From Haladaptatus sp. ZSTT2 (GTDB taxonomy: Archaea; Halobacteriota; Halobacteria; Halobacteriales; Halococcaceae), in contig NZ_JBAMHQ010000001.1 of NCBI RefSeq assembly GCF_037081775.1, forward strand, positions 310,001 to 374,000: 64,000 nt of DNA, in the 5' to 3' direction. Position 1 is the stretch's first letter; each line of letters starts with the position of its first letter. Under the pieces are notes generated by a model. That model had not been told where the DNA came from and made no database searches. It saw only the letters and a list, made by a program, of their open reading frames with translations. This document shows, piece by piece, positions 1 to 9,399 of this stretch. The position numbers were made by a program, and so were the translations under genes.

Positions 1-241
1 CGACGGGTTGTTTCAGGAGATTTTCGATCCAGTAGTCTTTGTCCATCTCGAGGCCACCAATCTTGACGGTCTCGACTGGCCAGGCTTCGGGGTGGTTCTT
101 CCAGTAGCCTGGCGAGCGAGCACACACAACCGTTCCACAGCCTGCTGCGGAAACGGTTCCCGGAATACCAATTGCCGCCGCCCCCGCGATGAGCGCACCG
201 CGCTTGAGTAATGTGCGCCGTGATGTTTGCATTTCTGTCAT
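1..241 (-). CDS. Tat-exported hypothetical protein, C-terminus cut by window edge
   Basis: The reading frame is open from an ATG at 241 down to the first base of the window, so only the first 80 residues are visible. Residues 7-13 are SRRTLLK, a twin-arginine export motif, followed by a hydrophobic alanine/glycine stretch and an AxA-like cleavage region near residue 33. The mature part starts with a Cys pair (C35, C40) and the motif GYWKNHPEAWP at 45-55, which I recognise from haloarchaeal secreted proteins of unknown function. ATG at 232 is an alternative start. It is divergent from hisC. The function is unknown; the protein should act outside the cell membrane. Confidence 0.75.
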   Translation of the reverse strand, partial: MTEMQTSRRTLLKRGALIAGAAAIGIPGTVSAAGCGTVVCARSPGYWKNHPEAWPVETVKIGGLEMDKDYWIENLLKQPV

Positions 242-373
242 AATGGGTTTCCCCGAAGGGAAAGATGAGGGTTGGGGATATTGTTATCAACAAACAATCT
301 TTGTGAAAGCTCATTTTACCGGAAACCGGAATGGTGGGCTTAAACCAACTCACCACTCGCCCGAGGTGGGTGC

Positions 374-381
374 GTTTAAGG
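374..381 (+). promoter_or_regulatory. TATA-like element for the hisC operon
   Basis: The element gtttaag lies about 26 bases before the ATG at 405, the distance expected for an archaeal leaderless transcript. It is the only reasonable box in the 160-base divergent spacer on the hisC side. The call rests on position and A/T content alone. Confidence 0.4.
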
Positions 382-404
382 GCGCACGCCGATAGCAGAC
401 AGAT

Positions 405-1478
405 ATGCAACCACGGGACCTCTCCTCGCACACCGCCTACCGAGCGGGGCGTGGCATCGAGGAGGTCGCACGCGAATTGGGCCTCGACCCAGCGAATCTG
501 GTAAAACTCTCTTCTAACGAGAACCCACACGGGCCGAGTCCGAAGGCCGCAGCGGCCGTCGAAGCCGCCGCGCCGACCATCCATACCTACCCGAAAACGT
601 CGGCCGCGGACCTGACTGACGCCCTCGCAACAAAGTGGAGCGTCACCGGCGAACAAATCTGGCTCGCAAACGGCGGCGACGGTGCACTCGACTACCTCTG
701 TCGAGCGATGCTCGAACCCGGCGACGAAGTGCTCGTCACGAAACCCGGCTTCGCCTACTACGCGATGAGCGCCCGCTACCACCACGGAGAGGTGAACGAG
801 TATCCGCTGCAGAAAGCAGACGACTTCGCCCAAACCGCAGCGGGCGTGCTCGACCACTACGACGGCGAGCGCATCATCTTCCTCACGAGCCCGCACAACC
901 CGACGGGGTCAGTCATGGCACTCGACGAGGTCGTGACGGTAGCAGACGAAACAGCCGAGGAAACCCTCGTCGTCGTCGATGAGGCTTACGGCGAGTTCGC
1001 GGAGATGGACAGCGCAATCTCACTGCTCTCTGACCGCGACGATATCGCCGTTCTCCGCACGTTCTCGAAGGCCTACGGCATCGCAGGGCTTCGACTCGGA
1101 TACGCCGTTGTCCCCGAAGTGTGGGCCGACGCCTACGCCCGAGTGAACACGCCCTTCGCCGCGAGCGAACTGGCCTGTCGGGCCGGACTCGCCGCGCTCT
1201 CTGACGACGAGCACGTCGAGAAATCCGTCGCAACCGCCGCGTGGGCGCGCGAGTACATCTCCGAGAATCTCGAGGCAAAGACGTGGGAGAGCGCCGGAAA
1301 CTTCGTTCTCGCGGACGTCGGTGACGGCTCTGCGGTCACGAAAGCCGCCCAGCGCGAAGGCATCATCGTCCGCGACTGTTCGAGCTTTGGGCTGCCCGAG
1401 TCCATCCGCATCACCTGTGGCACTGAGGAGACGACGAAGCGCGCGGTGTCCGTGTTGAACGAGGTGCTCACGTCGTGA
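405..1478 (+). CDS. hisC: Histidinol-phosphate aminotransferase
   Basis: This is a fold-type I PLP aminotransferase that converts histidinol phosphate and 2-oxoglutarate to imidazole-acetol phosphate and glutamate in histidine biosynthesis. At 357 residues it has the usual family length. Visible signatures are SSNENPHGPSP near 36-46, the SPHNPTG loop at 162-168, the PLP-ring aspartate in VVDEAYGEF (D192) and the Schiff-base lysine in TFSKAYG (K222). The gene ends in a 4-base GTGA overlap with the next gene, so the three genes from 405 to 2586 very likely form one operon. HisC-like enzymes can act on other substrates, so the exact specificity is inferred. Confidence 0.9.
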   Translation: MQPRDLSSHTAYRAGRGIEEVARELGLDPANLVKLSSNENPHGPSPKAAAAVEAAAPTIHTYPKTSAADLTDALATKWSVTGEQIWLANGGDGALDYLCRAMLEPGDEVLVTKPGFAYYAMSARYHHGEVNEYPLQKADDFAQTAAGVLDHYDGERIIFLTSPHNPTGSVMALDEVVTVADETAEETLVVVDEAYGEFAEMDSAISLLSDRDDIAVLRTFSKAYGIAGLRLGYAVVPEVWADAYARVNTPFAASELACRAGLAALSDDEHVEKSVATAAWAREYISENLEAKTWESAGNFVLADVGDGSAVTKAAQREGIIVRDCSSFGLPESIRITCGTEETTKRAVSVLNEVLTS

Positions 1479-1984
1479 GAGTCGTCGTCACCGGCACGCC
1501 CGGAACGGGCAAGACGACGGCCACAACCCTCATCGATACCGACCTCGACGTGATTCACCTGAACCACGTGATTCGAGACGAAGACGGCCTCTATAGCGAA
1601 GTTGACGAGGAGCGCGACAGCCTCGTTGCCGACTTGGATGCCGTCCGCGAGTGGCTCGGTGACCGCGACGACGTGCTCGTCGATTCCCACCTCGCTCATC
1701 ACCTGACGGCGGACAAAGTCATCGTGCTTCGCTGTCACCCAGACCAGCTCGAACAGCGCCTGCTTGAGCGCGGCGAAACCGCCCAAAAAGCGCGCGAAAA
1801 TGCAGAGAGCGAGGCGCTTGACGTAATCCTCTCGGAAGCCGTCAACGAACACGGTCTCGAAGCCGTCTACGAAATCGACACGACTGACCGAACCCCCGAG
1901 GCGGTTGCCGCGGCCATCGAAGCCGCCATCGTTGGTGACCGCGCACCGTCTGCGGGCGAAGTGTCCTTCATCGACTATCTATAA
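1475..1984 (+). CDS. Adenylate kinase-like NTPase (archaeal Fap7 type)
   Basis: This 169-residue P-loop kinase has the Walker A motif GTPGTGKTT at residues 7-15 and a charged C-terminus. It matches the small AK6/Fap7 family, nucleoside monophosphate kinase-like ATPases linked to small-subunit ribosome maturation through uS11. The start is GTG at 1475, overlapping the hisC stop in GTGA, and the stop overlaps the ATG of the next gene by one base. This points to translational coupling. Putting it between hisC and a lipid synthase is a common haloarchaeal arrangement that does not by itself reveal function. Confidence 0.85.
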   Translation: MRVVVTGTPGTGKTTATTLIDTDLDVIHLNHVIRDEDGLYSEVDEERDSLVADLDAVREWLGDRDDVLVDSHLAHHLTADKVIVLRCHPDQLEQRLLERGETAQKARENAESEALDVILSEAVNEHGLEAVYEIDTTDRTPEAVAAAIEAAIVGDRAPSAGEVSFIDYL

Positions 1985-2586
1985 TGCTCGACAAATTCAG
2001 ACCCGTCGCAGACCGGCTGCTCGCCCCCTTCGTCACCCTCGCCGCCCGACTCAATCTCACCCCCGACAGCGTGAGCGTCGTGGCGTTCGTGCTTGCGGTC
2101 GCCGCCGGTGGCGTGTACTACCTCGCCGGGCAGACGCCCAGCTACTATCTCGTTGGCGCGATACTTGTCTTCTTGAACGGCTGGTTCGACCTCGTCGACG
2201 GGGCGCTCGCCCGCGAGTTGAACGTGGCCTCACGCTCCGGTGACCTCCTCGACCACGTCCTCGACCGCTACGCCGACATCGTCGTGATTGCCGGGTTGAT
2301 GGCAGGGATTGGCGAATACGCCATTGGCTTTGCCGCCATCACGGGCGTGCTCATGACCTCGTATCTCGGAACGCAAGCCCAAGCAGTCGGCTTAGACCGC
2401 GTGTACGGCGGTCTCGTCGGGCGGGCAGACCGCCTCGCGCTTATCGGTCTCACAACCGTCGTGGCAACGTTCGTCCAGCAGGTCGGTGGCGTGTCGCTGG
2501 TCGTCGCGCTCCTCGTGTTCTTCGCGATCATCGGCCACGTGACGGCGCTCCAACGCTTTTACTACTCAATGCGGGCGCTCGCCTAA
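1984..2586 (+). CDS. CDP-alcohol phosphatidyltransferase family protein
   Basis: This is an integral membrane enzyme of 200 residues with about five or six hydrophobic helices. It carries the full family motif D-G-x2-A-R-x8-G-x3-D-x3-D at residues 72-94 (D72, G73, A76, R77, G86, D90, D94), so the metal and CDP binding site is intact. The family joins a CDP-activated lipid to an alcohol; in archaea the product is usually archaetidylinositol phosphate, archaetidylglycerol phosphate or archaetidylserine. The sequence does not decide between these. The ATG overlaps the preceding stop codon (TAATG). Confidence 0.9.
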   Translation: MLDKFRPVADRLLAPFVTLAARLNLTPDSVSVVAFVLAVAAGGVYYLAGQTPSYYLVGAILVFLNGWFDLVDGALARELNVASRSGDLLDHVLDRYADIVVIAGLMAGIGEYAIGFAAITGVLMTSYLGTQAQAVGLDRVYGGLVGRADRLALIGLTTVVATFVQQVGGVSLVVALLVFFAIIGHVTALQRFYYSMRALA

Positions 2587-2615
2587 ACCGCCTGCGGGCG
2601 GCCATCCGGCGTGCC

Positions 2616-2623
2616 ATTTATAC
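2616..2623 (+). promoter_or_regulatory. TATA box for aMBF1
   Basis: The sequence atttatac is centred about 27 bases before the ATG at 2646, which fits a leaderless transcript and supports that start over the in-frame codon at 2631. Confidence 0.6.
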
Positions 2624-2645
2624 ACGCCCCTTGCTAAGTGGGGCT

Positions 2646-3176
2646 ATGGCTCAATGTGAGATGTGCGGAGCCGAGTCTGGTTCGCTCAAGACCGTCAAGG
2701 TCGAGGGAGCTGAACTCCAGCTTTGCGACAGCTGTTCGCAGTTCGGGACGGAGGTTCGGACGCAAAAATCTTCTTCCAGTTCGTCCACCAAGTACTCGAC
2801 CAGCAGCTCCTCTGGGAAGTCGTCTTCGAGTAGCAGCACGTCGAGCTCGTCGAGTAGCGGCTCCTCGACGCGCCGTCGTCGGGACATGTTCGACGACATG
2901 GACGAGGTGGCATCTGATTACGACGACCGCATCCGCGAGGCGCGCGAGGACAAGGGATTGAGTCAGGAAGAACTCGCAAAGAGTCTCAACGAGAAGGCGA
3001 GTTTAATCCGCAAACTCGAACGCGGCGACATCCTGCCAAACGACTCCGTCCAGAAGAAACTCGAACGCGCGCTCAACATCAGCCTCTCTGAGAGCGCCGA
3101 TACGGACTCAGAGTGGGAAGGAAGCGCCTCCACGACCACCACGCTCGGTGACGTGGTAAAACGCAAAGACAAGTAA
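2646..3176 (+). CDS. Archaeal multiprotein bridging factor 1 (aMBF1), with Ser-rich linker
   Basis: This is a basal transcription/translation-associated factor of 176 residues. The N-terminus is a zinc ribbon (C4, C7, C27, C30), the C-terminal half (about 93-147) is a Cro-type helix-turn-helix with the helix [21 protein letters not shown], and an acidic tail follows. Between them lies a low-complexity linker, residues 42-74, made almost only of serine with a few Thr, Gly, Lys and Tyr, ending in a basic RRRR patch. The ATG at 2646 is chosen because the zinc ribbon begins right after it and a TATA box lies 27 bases upstream. The gene stands alone between the lipid operon and tpiA. Confidence 0.88.
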   Translation: MAQCEMCGAESGSLKTVKVEGAELQLCDSCSQFGTEVRTQKSSSSSSTKYSTSSSSGKSSSSSSTSSSSSSGSSTRRRRDMFDDMDEVASDYDDRIREAREDKGLSQEELAKSLNEKASLIRKLERGDILPNDSVQKKLERALNISLSESADTDSEWEGSASTTTTLGDVVKRKDK

Positions 3177-3228
3177 CGCGACTACTTCGTCTCGCAATCT
3201 ATTTGTCGCCGGGGAATCGCCTCCCGGT

Positions 3229-3873
3229 ATGTTCGTTCTCGTAAACCTGAAAGCCTACCCCTGTGACCCGGTCGCCGTCGCAGAGGCCGCAGCAGCCGTT
3301 GCCACAGACACAGACGCCCGTATCGCCGTTGCACCGCAGGCCGCACACCTCTCTGCGGTCGCAGAAACCGGCGTCGAGACGTGGGCACAGCACGTGAGTC
3401 CCGTCGAATACGGCAGCGCCACCGGCAGCACGCTCGCAGAAGCTGTCGCAGAGGCCGGTGCGCAAGGGACGCTCATCAACCACTCAGAAAAACGCCTCAA
3501 ACTTGCGGACATCGACGCGAGCGTCCGTGCCGCAGAGCGCGCTGGGTTAGAAACCATCGTCTGTGCGAACAACCCCGCACAGGTCGGTGCCGCGGCCGCC
3601 CTCGGCCCCGATTCCGTGGCCGTCGAACCACCGGAACTCATCGGGACGGGAACGCCCGTGAGCAAAGCCGACCCCGACATCGTGACAGGTGCAGTCGAAG
3701 CCGCGGCTGCGGTTGACGAGTCGGTCTCCGTCCTCTGTGGCGCGGGCATCTCGACGGGCGAAGACGTCGTTGCCTCGCAAAAACTCGGCGCGGAGGGCGT
3801 CCTCCTCGCAAGTGGCGTGGCAAAAGCAGACGACCCGCGCGCCGCCCTCAAAGACCTCGTCTCCGGACTTTAA
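3229..3873 (+). CDS. tpiA: Triosephosphate isomerase
   Basis: A glycolytic and gluconeogenic enzyme that interconverts glyceraldehyde-3-phosphate and dihydroxyacetone phosphate. At 214 residues it has the short archaeal form. Catalytic residues are visible: lysine in NLKAY (K8), histidine in NHSEKR (H85) and glutamate in [10 protein letters not shown] (E133). The phosphate-binding loop [10 protein letters not shown] follows at 171-180. Its stop codon interlocks with the stop of the convergent ATPase gene in the tetranucleotide TTAA at 3870-3873. Confidence 0.95.
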   Translation: MFVLVNLKAYPCDPVAVAEAAAAVATDTDARIAVAPQAAHLSAVAETGVETWAQHVSPVEYGSATGSTLAEAVAEAGAQGTLINHSEKRLKLADIDASVRAAERAGLETIVCANNPAQVGAAAALGPDSVAVEPPELIGTGTPVSKADPDIVTGAVEAAAAVDESVSVLCGAGISTGEDVVASQKLGAEGVLLASGVAKADDPRAALKDLVSGL

Positions 3874-5387
3874 GCGCGCTGGAGGTCAGGGAGGAACTGC
3901 GATTCGATGACGTCAATAATTTCTTCGAACTCTGCGTCGCTGAGCCGGCCGTCGTGGGCGGCTTCGATGAACTGCGGAACGCTGTAGTCGTAGTGACCTC
4001 GCCCGAGGTGGGTGACGACGCCCACCTCTTTGAGCGTCGCGTTGCAGTTGTACGCAATCGTTCGGTCTGCATCTCCACCCGCGGCGACGTAGGCGTCCAT
4101 CGGCTCTGCCGGACCGTGCTCGCAGTAGTAGGCGAGCATCCCGCGTTCGATAGTGTCGAGGCCGGCTATCGAGCGACAGAGCTGTTTGACGAGCGGGCGA
4201 TTCCCGCCAATCTGGAGTTCGTCGAAGTCTGGTTCCGAGAGCGGGGTTTCGGGTTCCGGTTCAGGCTCAGATTCCGGCTCCGGCGCGTCGCGCTCGTAGT
4301 TATCGAGCCCGGACTGTTCTGCCTCGCGCATCCGCGAGGGTTGGGTGGTGTCGAGCATCGCCTGGGCGAACTGGTCTGCCATGCGGCTCATGTCGCGGGC
4401 GTCTGCGAGTTCGGCTTCGAGCTGGGCGATGTGTTCGTCCTTTTTTTCCAGTTGGGCCGTGAGGCGTTCGACCTCGTCGTCGTGTTGGGCGCGCTTGTCG
4501 GTAATTTGTTTCAACTCGGAGACGAGCGAGTCGCTCACCGATTTGAGGTCGGGACGCTCGAAGTCGTCCAAGCCGGGGGTTGCGCCCGCGTCGAACGTCG
4601 TTTTTCGCTGGAACTGGACGCGACGAATGCTCTCTGCCCAGTCGGTCATCAAGAACGCCTCGCCGTCGCCCATGTTCTCGATGGCGTTCGCGTACTCCGT
4701 GCCGATGACGCGCTGGACGACTTTGGTGTCGTTGCCCCACGTCAGGCGATGCCAGACGAGCCAGTCACACTGGGTGATGAAGTCCTTTTTCACGTCAGCC
4801 GGGCGCTGGCTGATGCCGGTGATACCGAGGCCGTGTTTCCGCCCGCGTTTTCCGATTTTGATGAGCATGCGCCCACACTCGTCGAGGCCGGGGCCTTCGG
4901 GGAGATACTCGTGGACTTCCTCTACGAGCATCAAGAAGGGCTTTTTCAGCTTCTTTTCCTTGGCGAACAGTTGTTTCGTGACCGCGGTCAGGAGGTCTTT
5001 GGCTTCGTCCTCATCGAGATAGCCAGACACGTCGAGAATGATGGGGACGTTGCCTTCGAGGGCGAGCGACGCGATTTTCTCTGCGTGCTCCGGGCCGACC
5101 ATGATGTCACACTCCTCGTCTGCGCCGACGTGGAGCAGCTCGAATTTCTCCTTTAGCCCGTAGTACTCGCCGTCGGTATCGACGATGAGGATGGGAAAGT
5201 TATTCGAGAGCAGTTTCTCTGCGACGACGCTCGCCGTATTCGATTTTCCCGACCCTGATTTACCCGTGATGAAGCCACGACCGGTGAGCACCTCGACGAC
5301 GGGCAGAGAGACTTCCTCCCCAACGGTACCCTCGCCCCCCGGACCCTCGCTCACGTCCGCGACTGTGATAGTTTCTACGTCTGCCAT
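3870..5387 (-). CDS. HerA/DUF87-type ATPase with C-terminal winged-helix region
   Basis: This 505-residue protein begins with a short beta-barrel-like leader and then a Walker A motif GKSGSGKSN (42-50). A hydrophobic Walker B strand ending in acidic residues ([13 protein letters not shown], about 170-182) and the downstream GRKHGLGI and SQRP motifs place it in the DUF87/HerA superfamily of FtsK-like ATPases. After the ATPase come a coiled coil (about 285-345), a linker of Glu-Pro repeats (about 370-390) and a region that looks like a winged helix. Members can move or process DNA, but the substrate here is unknown. A TATA-like element on the minus strand sits near 5422-5432. Confidence 0.8.
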   Translation of the reverse strand: MADVETITVADVSEGPGGEGTVGEEVSLPVVEVLTGRGFITGKSGSGKSNTASVVAEKLLSNNFPILIVDTDGEYYGLKEKFELLHVGADEECDIMVGPEHAEKIASLALEGNVPIILDVSGYLDEDEAKDLLTAVTKQLFAKEKKLKKPFLMLVEEVHEYLPEGPGLDECGRMLIKIGKRGRKHGLGITGISQRPADVKKDFITQCDWLVWHRLTWGNDTKVVQRVIGTEYANAIENMGDGEAFLMTDWAESIRRVQFQRKTTFDAGATPGLDDFERPDLKSVSDSLVSELKQITDKRAQHDDEVERLTAQLEKKDEHIAQLEAELADARDMSRMADQFAQAMLDTTQPSRMREAEQSGLDNYERDAPEPESEPEPEPETPLSEPDFDELQIGGNRPLVKQLCRSIAGLDTIERGMLAYYCEHGPAEPMDAYVAAGGDADRTIAYNCNATLKEVGVVTHLGRGHYDYSVPQFIEAAHDGRLSDAEFEEIIDVIESQFLPDLQRA

Positions 5388-5452
5388 GTGCGCGTATCAC
5401 ACTGGTCGCAGGCCTGCCCTATATACTGTTGGCTGTCGATTCCTGCGAAAAT

Positions 5453-5725
5453 TCAGGCGCGGATAACGAAGTGACTATTCCCTTGGTCTTCGAGCGTCGC
5501 AGACTCCAGCATTCTGACAATGTAGCCCGTCTGGGTCTGGCTCACGTTGCAGTCTGCGTCCACCCGCACGAGGTGCCCGATTAACTGGGCAGACGGTGGT
5601 TTCTGCGCTGCGCCACAGTCGTAAATGGTGAGCAGTTCGTCACCGGCTGGTGACTCGTAGACGATGATGTACGCGTGCGGTGCGAGTTCCCAGCGCCCGT
5701 CTCCTGCGCCCGCGAGCTTGTTCAT
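5453..5725 (-). CDS. Small conserved-looking hypothetical protein
   Basis: This is a 90-residue protein with no recognisable domain. The ATG at 5725 is chosen because the sequence upstream in this frame looks non-coding and overlaps the divergent aldo/keto reductase gene, and a minus-strand TATA-like element tgatttatc lies about 25 bases further upstream. The middle contains a hydrophobic, beta-rich segment (AYIIVYES, LLTIYDCGAA). Two cysteines are present, too few for a zinc ribbon. Function is not known. Confidence 0.6.
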   Translation of the reverse strand: MNKLAGAGDGRWELAPHAYIIVYESPAGDELLTIYDCGAAQKPPSAQLIGHLVRVDADCNVSQTQTGYIVRMLESATLEDQGNSHFVIRA

Positions 5726-5806
5726 GCCGAGAGTTCGTGTGCGCGCAGATAAATCACCACTCTCAGTTCCACAAACATTATTTTGTTCGGATATATTGTT
5801 GCGTGC

Positions 5807-6625
5807 ATGGATGACGCTGTGAACCGTTCGCCAGTCAACGGGATTCCCGCGCTCGGACTTGGAACGTACAAAAACACCAACTTCGGTTCGTGCGTGGCAA
5901 GCGTCAGAAACGCCCTCGATATTGGGTTTCGCCACATCGACACCGCCCAGTACTACGAGAACGAGGCCGCGGTTGGCGAGGGTATCAGGACGTCTCCCGT
6001 TTCGCGGGAAGCGGTCTTCCTCGCGTCGAAAGTGTGGTTCGATGACCTCGCCTACGACGACGTGGTTCGGACGGCGCGAGAGAGTCTTGACCGGTTGGGC
6101 GTCGACTCACTCGACATGCTGTACGTCCACTGGCCAGCCGAAAGCTACGACCCGGAAGCCACGCTCACAGCCTTCAGCGACCTCAAACGGGACGGTCTAA
6201 TCGACAATATCGGCGTGAGCAACTTCACCCCGGAACTGCTCACCGAAGCACGCGAACAGTGTGACGCCCCCATCAAAGCGAATCAAGTCGAGATGCACCC
6301 CTTGCTCCAACAAGACGAGTTGCGCGCCTACGCAGAGCGCCACGATATCGCGCTCGTCGCCTACTCGCCACTCATGCACGGCAACGTAGGCGACGTGCGC
6401 GAAGTGTGCGAGGTGACAGAAAAACACGAGACGACGCCCGAACAGGTCACGCTCGCGTGGCTCCTCGACAAAGGCGTGGTTCCCATCCCGAAAGCGACGA
6501 GTCGCGCCCACATCCGAGCCAATTGGGAGAGTCAGTTTTTGGCGTTGGACGACGAGGACATCGCGCACATCGACGGAATCTCAGAGGAAAAGCGGCTTGG
6601 CAACCCGGCGTTCGCGCCGTGGTGA
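5807..6625 (+). CDS. Aldo/keto reductase
   Basis: This 272-residue TIM-barrel oxidoreductase is of the NAD(P)H-dependent carbonyl reductase type. The catalytic tetrad is visible: D45 and Y50 in FRHIDTAQYYENE, K75 in LASKVW and H108 in YVHWP. The C-terminal cofactor-binding segment VPIPKATSRAHI is also present. The ATG at 5807 is chosen because the TTG-started extension upstream has no family similarity. The gene is divergent from a small hypothetical gene across 81 bases. The physiological substrate cannot be told from the sequence. Confidence 0.9.
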   Translation: MDDAVNRSPVNGIPALGLGTYKNTNFGSCVASVRNALDIGFRHIDTAQYYENEAAVGEGIRTSPVSREAVFLASKVWFDDLAYDDVVRTARESLDRLGVDSLDMLYVHWPAESYDPEATLTAFSDLKRDGLIDNIGVSNFTPELLTEAREQCDAPIKANQVEMHPLLQQDELRAYAERHDIALVAYSPLMHGNVGDVREVCEVTEKHETTPEQVTLAWLLDKGVVPIPKATSRAHIRANWESQFLALDDEDIAHIDGISEEKRLGNPAFAPW

Positions 6626-6626
6626 G

Positions 6627-7883
6627 TTAGAAATCAGTCAGCGACTGTTGGCCTTCCCGAGATTGTTCACTCACGGGCTGGCTCGATTTTTCTCGTGGTT
6701 CGCTTGACGTCGCCCCACTCCAGCTATCGAGGCTGGCCTGGTCTTCTGCGGCGAACGAGAGTTTGGAGACGCGAACGCCGAGTTTGCGCGCCGTTTCGCC
6801 CTCGAACTCGGTGAGCAACGAGAGCGCCACCGACTCGACGAGGGCCGGGTCTTGAACGGGGCCGGGCAGCGACCGGGCACGCGTGTGGACGTCGAACGGC
6901 GGGGTCACCACCTTGATGCCAATGGTCTGGTAGAGCGCGCCTTCGCGGTCTGCGCGCGCGGCGACTGCTTCCGCAAGCCGCGAAACCGTGGTTTGGTGCT
7001 CGCTTACGTCTGCCGTCGGGGGAAAGGCCGATTCCCGTGAGAAACTCTTTGGCTTGCCAACCGGCTCTACGACCCGCGTGTCCCTGCCGTTCGCTCGCTC
7101 GTAGAGTTCGCGGCCGCGTTCGCCAAACTGGTCTACGAGGTCGTCGCGGTCTGCGGCAGCGAGGTCGCCCGCAGTTTCGATACCGAGGTCGCGCAGCGAA
7201 CGGGCCGTGACCGGGCCGATTCCGTGGACGGCCTCGATGGAGAGTGGCGCGAAAAATTCGCGGACAGTTCCCGGCTCAACCACGGTCAGCCCGTCGGGTT
7301 TGTCGAAATCGCTTGCGACCTTCGCCGCGCTCATGTTCGGCGCGACGCCGATGCTCGCGGTCACGCCCACCTCGCGTTCGATGCGCTGTTTGATGTAGCG
7401 GGCGTAGCCTTCTGCGAGCGTCCGGCTCCCATCTGCGGTTTTGTCCCACGCGGTGCGCTCGGTCACGTCGAGATAGGCTTCGTCGATGCTCACCTCCCGG
7501 AGGGTGTCCGCGCAGTCGCGGAGGATGGCTTTGACCTCCGCGCTCACGGACTTGTAGAAGTCGAGGTCGACAGACCGGTAGTAGCCGCCTGCCTCGCCGT
7601 CGGCTACGGCTTCGATGCGCGGGAGCGTGTCGAGGGCTTTCGAGATGGCTTGGGCGCTCTCGATGCCGAACGCGCGCGCCTCGTAGCTCGCCGTCGCCAC
7701 CGCGCCAATCGTCTCACCGGGTTCGTAGCCCATGCCGACGATGACGGGCTTGCCGACCAGCTCGGGCTCGCGCAGGCGCTCACAGGCGGCATAAAAACAG
7801 TCCATATCGACGTGCAAGATGATGCGCGCAGGGCCGTCTTCGTCGGGAACCCCCGGCAGCCGGGCACCATCTCGATTGGCCAT
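6627..7883 (-). CDS. dinB: DNA polymerase IV (Y-family translesion polymerase)
   Basis: At 418 residues this has the full family length. The palm signature HVDMDCFYAACE (24-35) carries the first metal-binding acidic residues, and SIDEAYLDVT supplies the rest. Thumb and little-finger regions follow (GIGPVTARSLRDLGI is a helix-hairpin-helix). The last seven residues, QQSLTDF (412-418), match the Q-x2-L-x2-F PCNA-interacting motif, so recruitment by the sliding clamp is very likely. It catalyses error-prone synthesis past damaged bases. It ends one base after the convergent reductase gene. Confidence 0.93.
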   Translation of the reverse strand: MANRDGARLPGVPDEDGPARIILHVDMDCFYAACERLREPELVGKPVIVGMGYEPGETIGAVATASYEARAFGIESAQAISKALDTLPRIEAVADGEAGGYYRSVDLDFYKSVSAEVKAILRDCADTLREVSIDEAYLDVTERTAWDKTADGSRTLAEGYARYIKQRIEREVGVTASIGVAPNMSAAKVASDFDKPDGLTVVEPGTVREFFAPLSIEAVHGIGPVTARSLRDLGIETAGDLAAADRDDLVDQFGERGRELYERANGRDTRVVEPVGKPKSFSRESAFPPTADVSEHQTTVSRLAEAVAARADREGALYQTIGIKVVTPPFDVHTRARSLPGPVQDPALVESVALSLLTEFEGETARKLGVRVSKLSFAAEDQASLDSWSGATSSEPREKSSQPVSEQSREGQQSLTDF

Positions 7884-8018
7884 ACGAACAGTACTCAGTG
7901 GAGGCGTGTTAAGGTTCCTGAAGCGAGCGCAGACGCTCTGTGGAATTGGTGGTTGACTCAGCGGTTCACCCAGACCGACGGGCGAGCCGCTTGAGCCAGT
8001 TTCAAAAGGTGTTCTCGA

Positions 8019-8207
8019 TTACAGGCCGACGTCTTTCCACCGGACGCTGCTCGCGTGTTCGGTGTGGCCGTACGTCGTCCCCGCGTACTTCTCTAAGTCG
8101 GTAATCGTCGTACAGTTCAAGCACGCAAACACTTCATCATTGTTGGTCCCGAACACTCTGACAAAGTCTGGCGTAACGAATCCCCCACAGTTTGAACATT
8201 GTTTCAT
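8019..8207 (-). CDS. Small zinc-ribbon protein (DUF7563-like)
   Basis: This 62-residue protein has two Cys pairs, CSNCG (4-8) and CLNC (about 29-32), flanking a short beta hairpin with the segment FVRVFG. That pattern matches a family of tiny haloarchaeal zinc-ribbon proteins that I associate with DUF7563; the family name is from memory and not checked. The C-terminal half is not conserved in any family I know. Function is unknown, possibly nucleic acid or protein binding. Confidence 0.7.
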   Translation of the reverse strand: MKQCSNCGGFVTPDFVRVFGTNNDEVFACLNCTTITDLEKYAGTTYGHTEHASSVRWKDVGL

Positions 8208-8610
8208 GTTAACTTCCCCCTTACAACTTTGAACTGATGGTTGGACTGACTATTAAGTGTATCTATCGTTTACTTTCGTTATTGGGCGACTACTCGATAG
8301 AAATGTATGAAACGTTATTTTTTGGCCCAAATCCATGACGTTCAGCCATTCTTCTCTTTGTAGAATTCCGTTTTCCCACCCCCGTGGGGTCGTCCGTCGA
8401 TTATCAATCAAAAATACCGACAGTATGCTTTGACTGACAGTAGATTGCTTGACACTCGCGGAGTGGAGAATTATTTATTTATTTTTACAATTTTGGAGAA
8501 GCAAATCAAAAACGTGACCAATAATCGCTATGCTGTAGTCCGGTAAGCTGTTCCTAACTTACGAAACAAATATGCGGTGATAGAAACATTATACTCGTTG
8601 GTGTAAAACT
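8208..8610. other. AT-rich divergent intergenic region
   Basis: About 400 bases separate the zinc-ribbon gene from the MscS-like gene. The stretch is much richer in A/T than its neighbours and has no convincing reading frame. It holds promoters for both sides: tattatac near 8588-8594 fits a leaderless start at 8611. A small palindrome ccccgtgggg lies near 8383-8392. I see no tRNA or repeat in it. Confidence 0.6.
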
Positions 8611-9363
8611 GTGAGTGACTTGTTCATCCTTCAAGTGGGAACCATCGGGGATACGCTGACAAACATGCTAAACGAGATGATTGCGTTCGTGCCGAACTTG
8701 GTCGGCGCAATTCTCATCTTGCTCATCGGTTGGCTCGTCGCCCGAGGGGCAATGCGGTTGGTCGAGTACGTCTCAGACCGCATCGAACTCGACCGCGTCG
8801 TCCTCGCCACGCCGCTTGGCGACATCCTTGGTGGGACAGAGAAAGCAGTCTCCCATTCGTTTGGGCTACTCGCCTACGCATTCGTTTTCGCGCTCGCCGT
8901 CCTCGCGGCCGCAGAGGCACTCGCCATTCCACTCCTGTCGCTGTGGATTTCAGAGGCCGTGTCCTACCTGCCGTCGCTGATCGCCGGCTTGCTCATCATC
9001 GTCCTCGGCTTCGTCGTCGCTGACTTCATCGGCGACGCCATCCAGCGCACCCGCGCGGCGACCGAGACGATGTACACGAGCTGGTTTGCGACGGGCGTTC
9101 GCCTGTTCCTCTACTTCACCGTCGTCGTCATCGGACTCGACACGATGGGCGTCGACGTAGAACTGCTCTACATCCTCGCAACCGCCTTCGCCGGCGGGGT
9201 GGCAATCGCGCTCGCCCTCGGTGTTGGTATCGCGGTTGGCTGGGGTGGCAAAGACTACGTCGCTCAGAACATCGCAAGCTGGATGAGCGCCGCACGCGGT
9301 GGCATCACGCCCCGCTCTGACGGCCCAATGACCGGTGGCGAAACCCCGGCTGACGACGACTAA
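8611..9363 (+). CDS. MscS-like conserved TM-helix membrane protein
   Basis: This 250-residue protein has about five transmembrane helices. Two copies of the conserved TM-helix repeat of small-conductance mechanosensitive-channel relatives are recognisable, the first being MLNEMIAFVPNLVGAILILL, the second near YLPSLIAGLLIIVLGFVVAD. A glycine-rich helix near the end (ALALGVGIAVGWGGKDYVA) resembles the pore helix, but there is no cytoplasmic MscS beta domain. It could be a channel subunit or a structural membrane protein. The start is GTG at 8611, supported by a TATA box 20 bases upstream. Confidence 0.8.
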   Translation: MSDLFILQVGTIGDTLTNMLNEMIAFVPNLVGAILILLIGWLVARGAMRLVEYVSDRIELDRVVLATPLGDILGGTEKAVSHSFGLLAYAFVFALAVLAAAEALAIPLLSLWISEAVSYLPSLIAGLLIIVLGFVVADFIGDAIQRTRAATETMYTSWFATGVRLFLYFTVVVIGLDTMGVDVELLYILATAFAGGVAIALALGVGIAVGWGGKDYVAQNIASWMSAARGGITPRSDGPMTGGETPADDD

Positions 9364-9399
9364 GTACGAACAATTTTCGCGTTTTTAGAAAACTACCGA

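Noticed and set aside
913-1852. Long minus-strand open frames across hisC and the adenylate kinase-like gene
   Set aside because: They lie antisense to well-supported genes with clear motifs; their predicted proteins are Arg-rich or lack any domain, as expected for shadow frames in GC-rich DNA.
3954-5156. 400-residue plus-strand open frame opposite the HerA-type ATPase
   Set aside because: It is the antisense shadow of the ATPase; no motif or start signal, and codon composition is that of a mirror frame.
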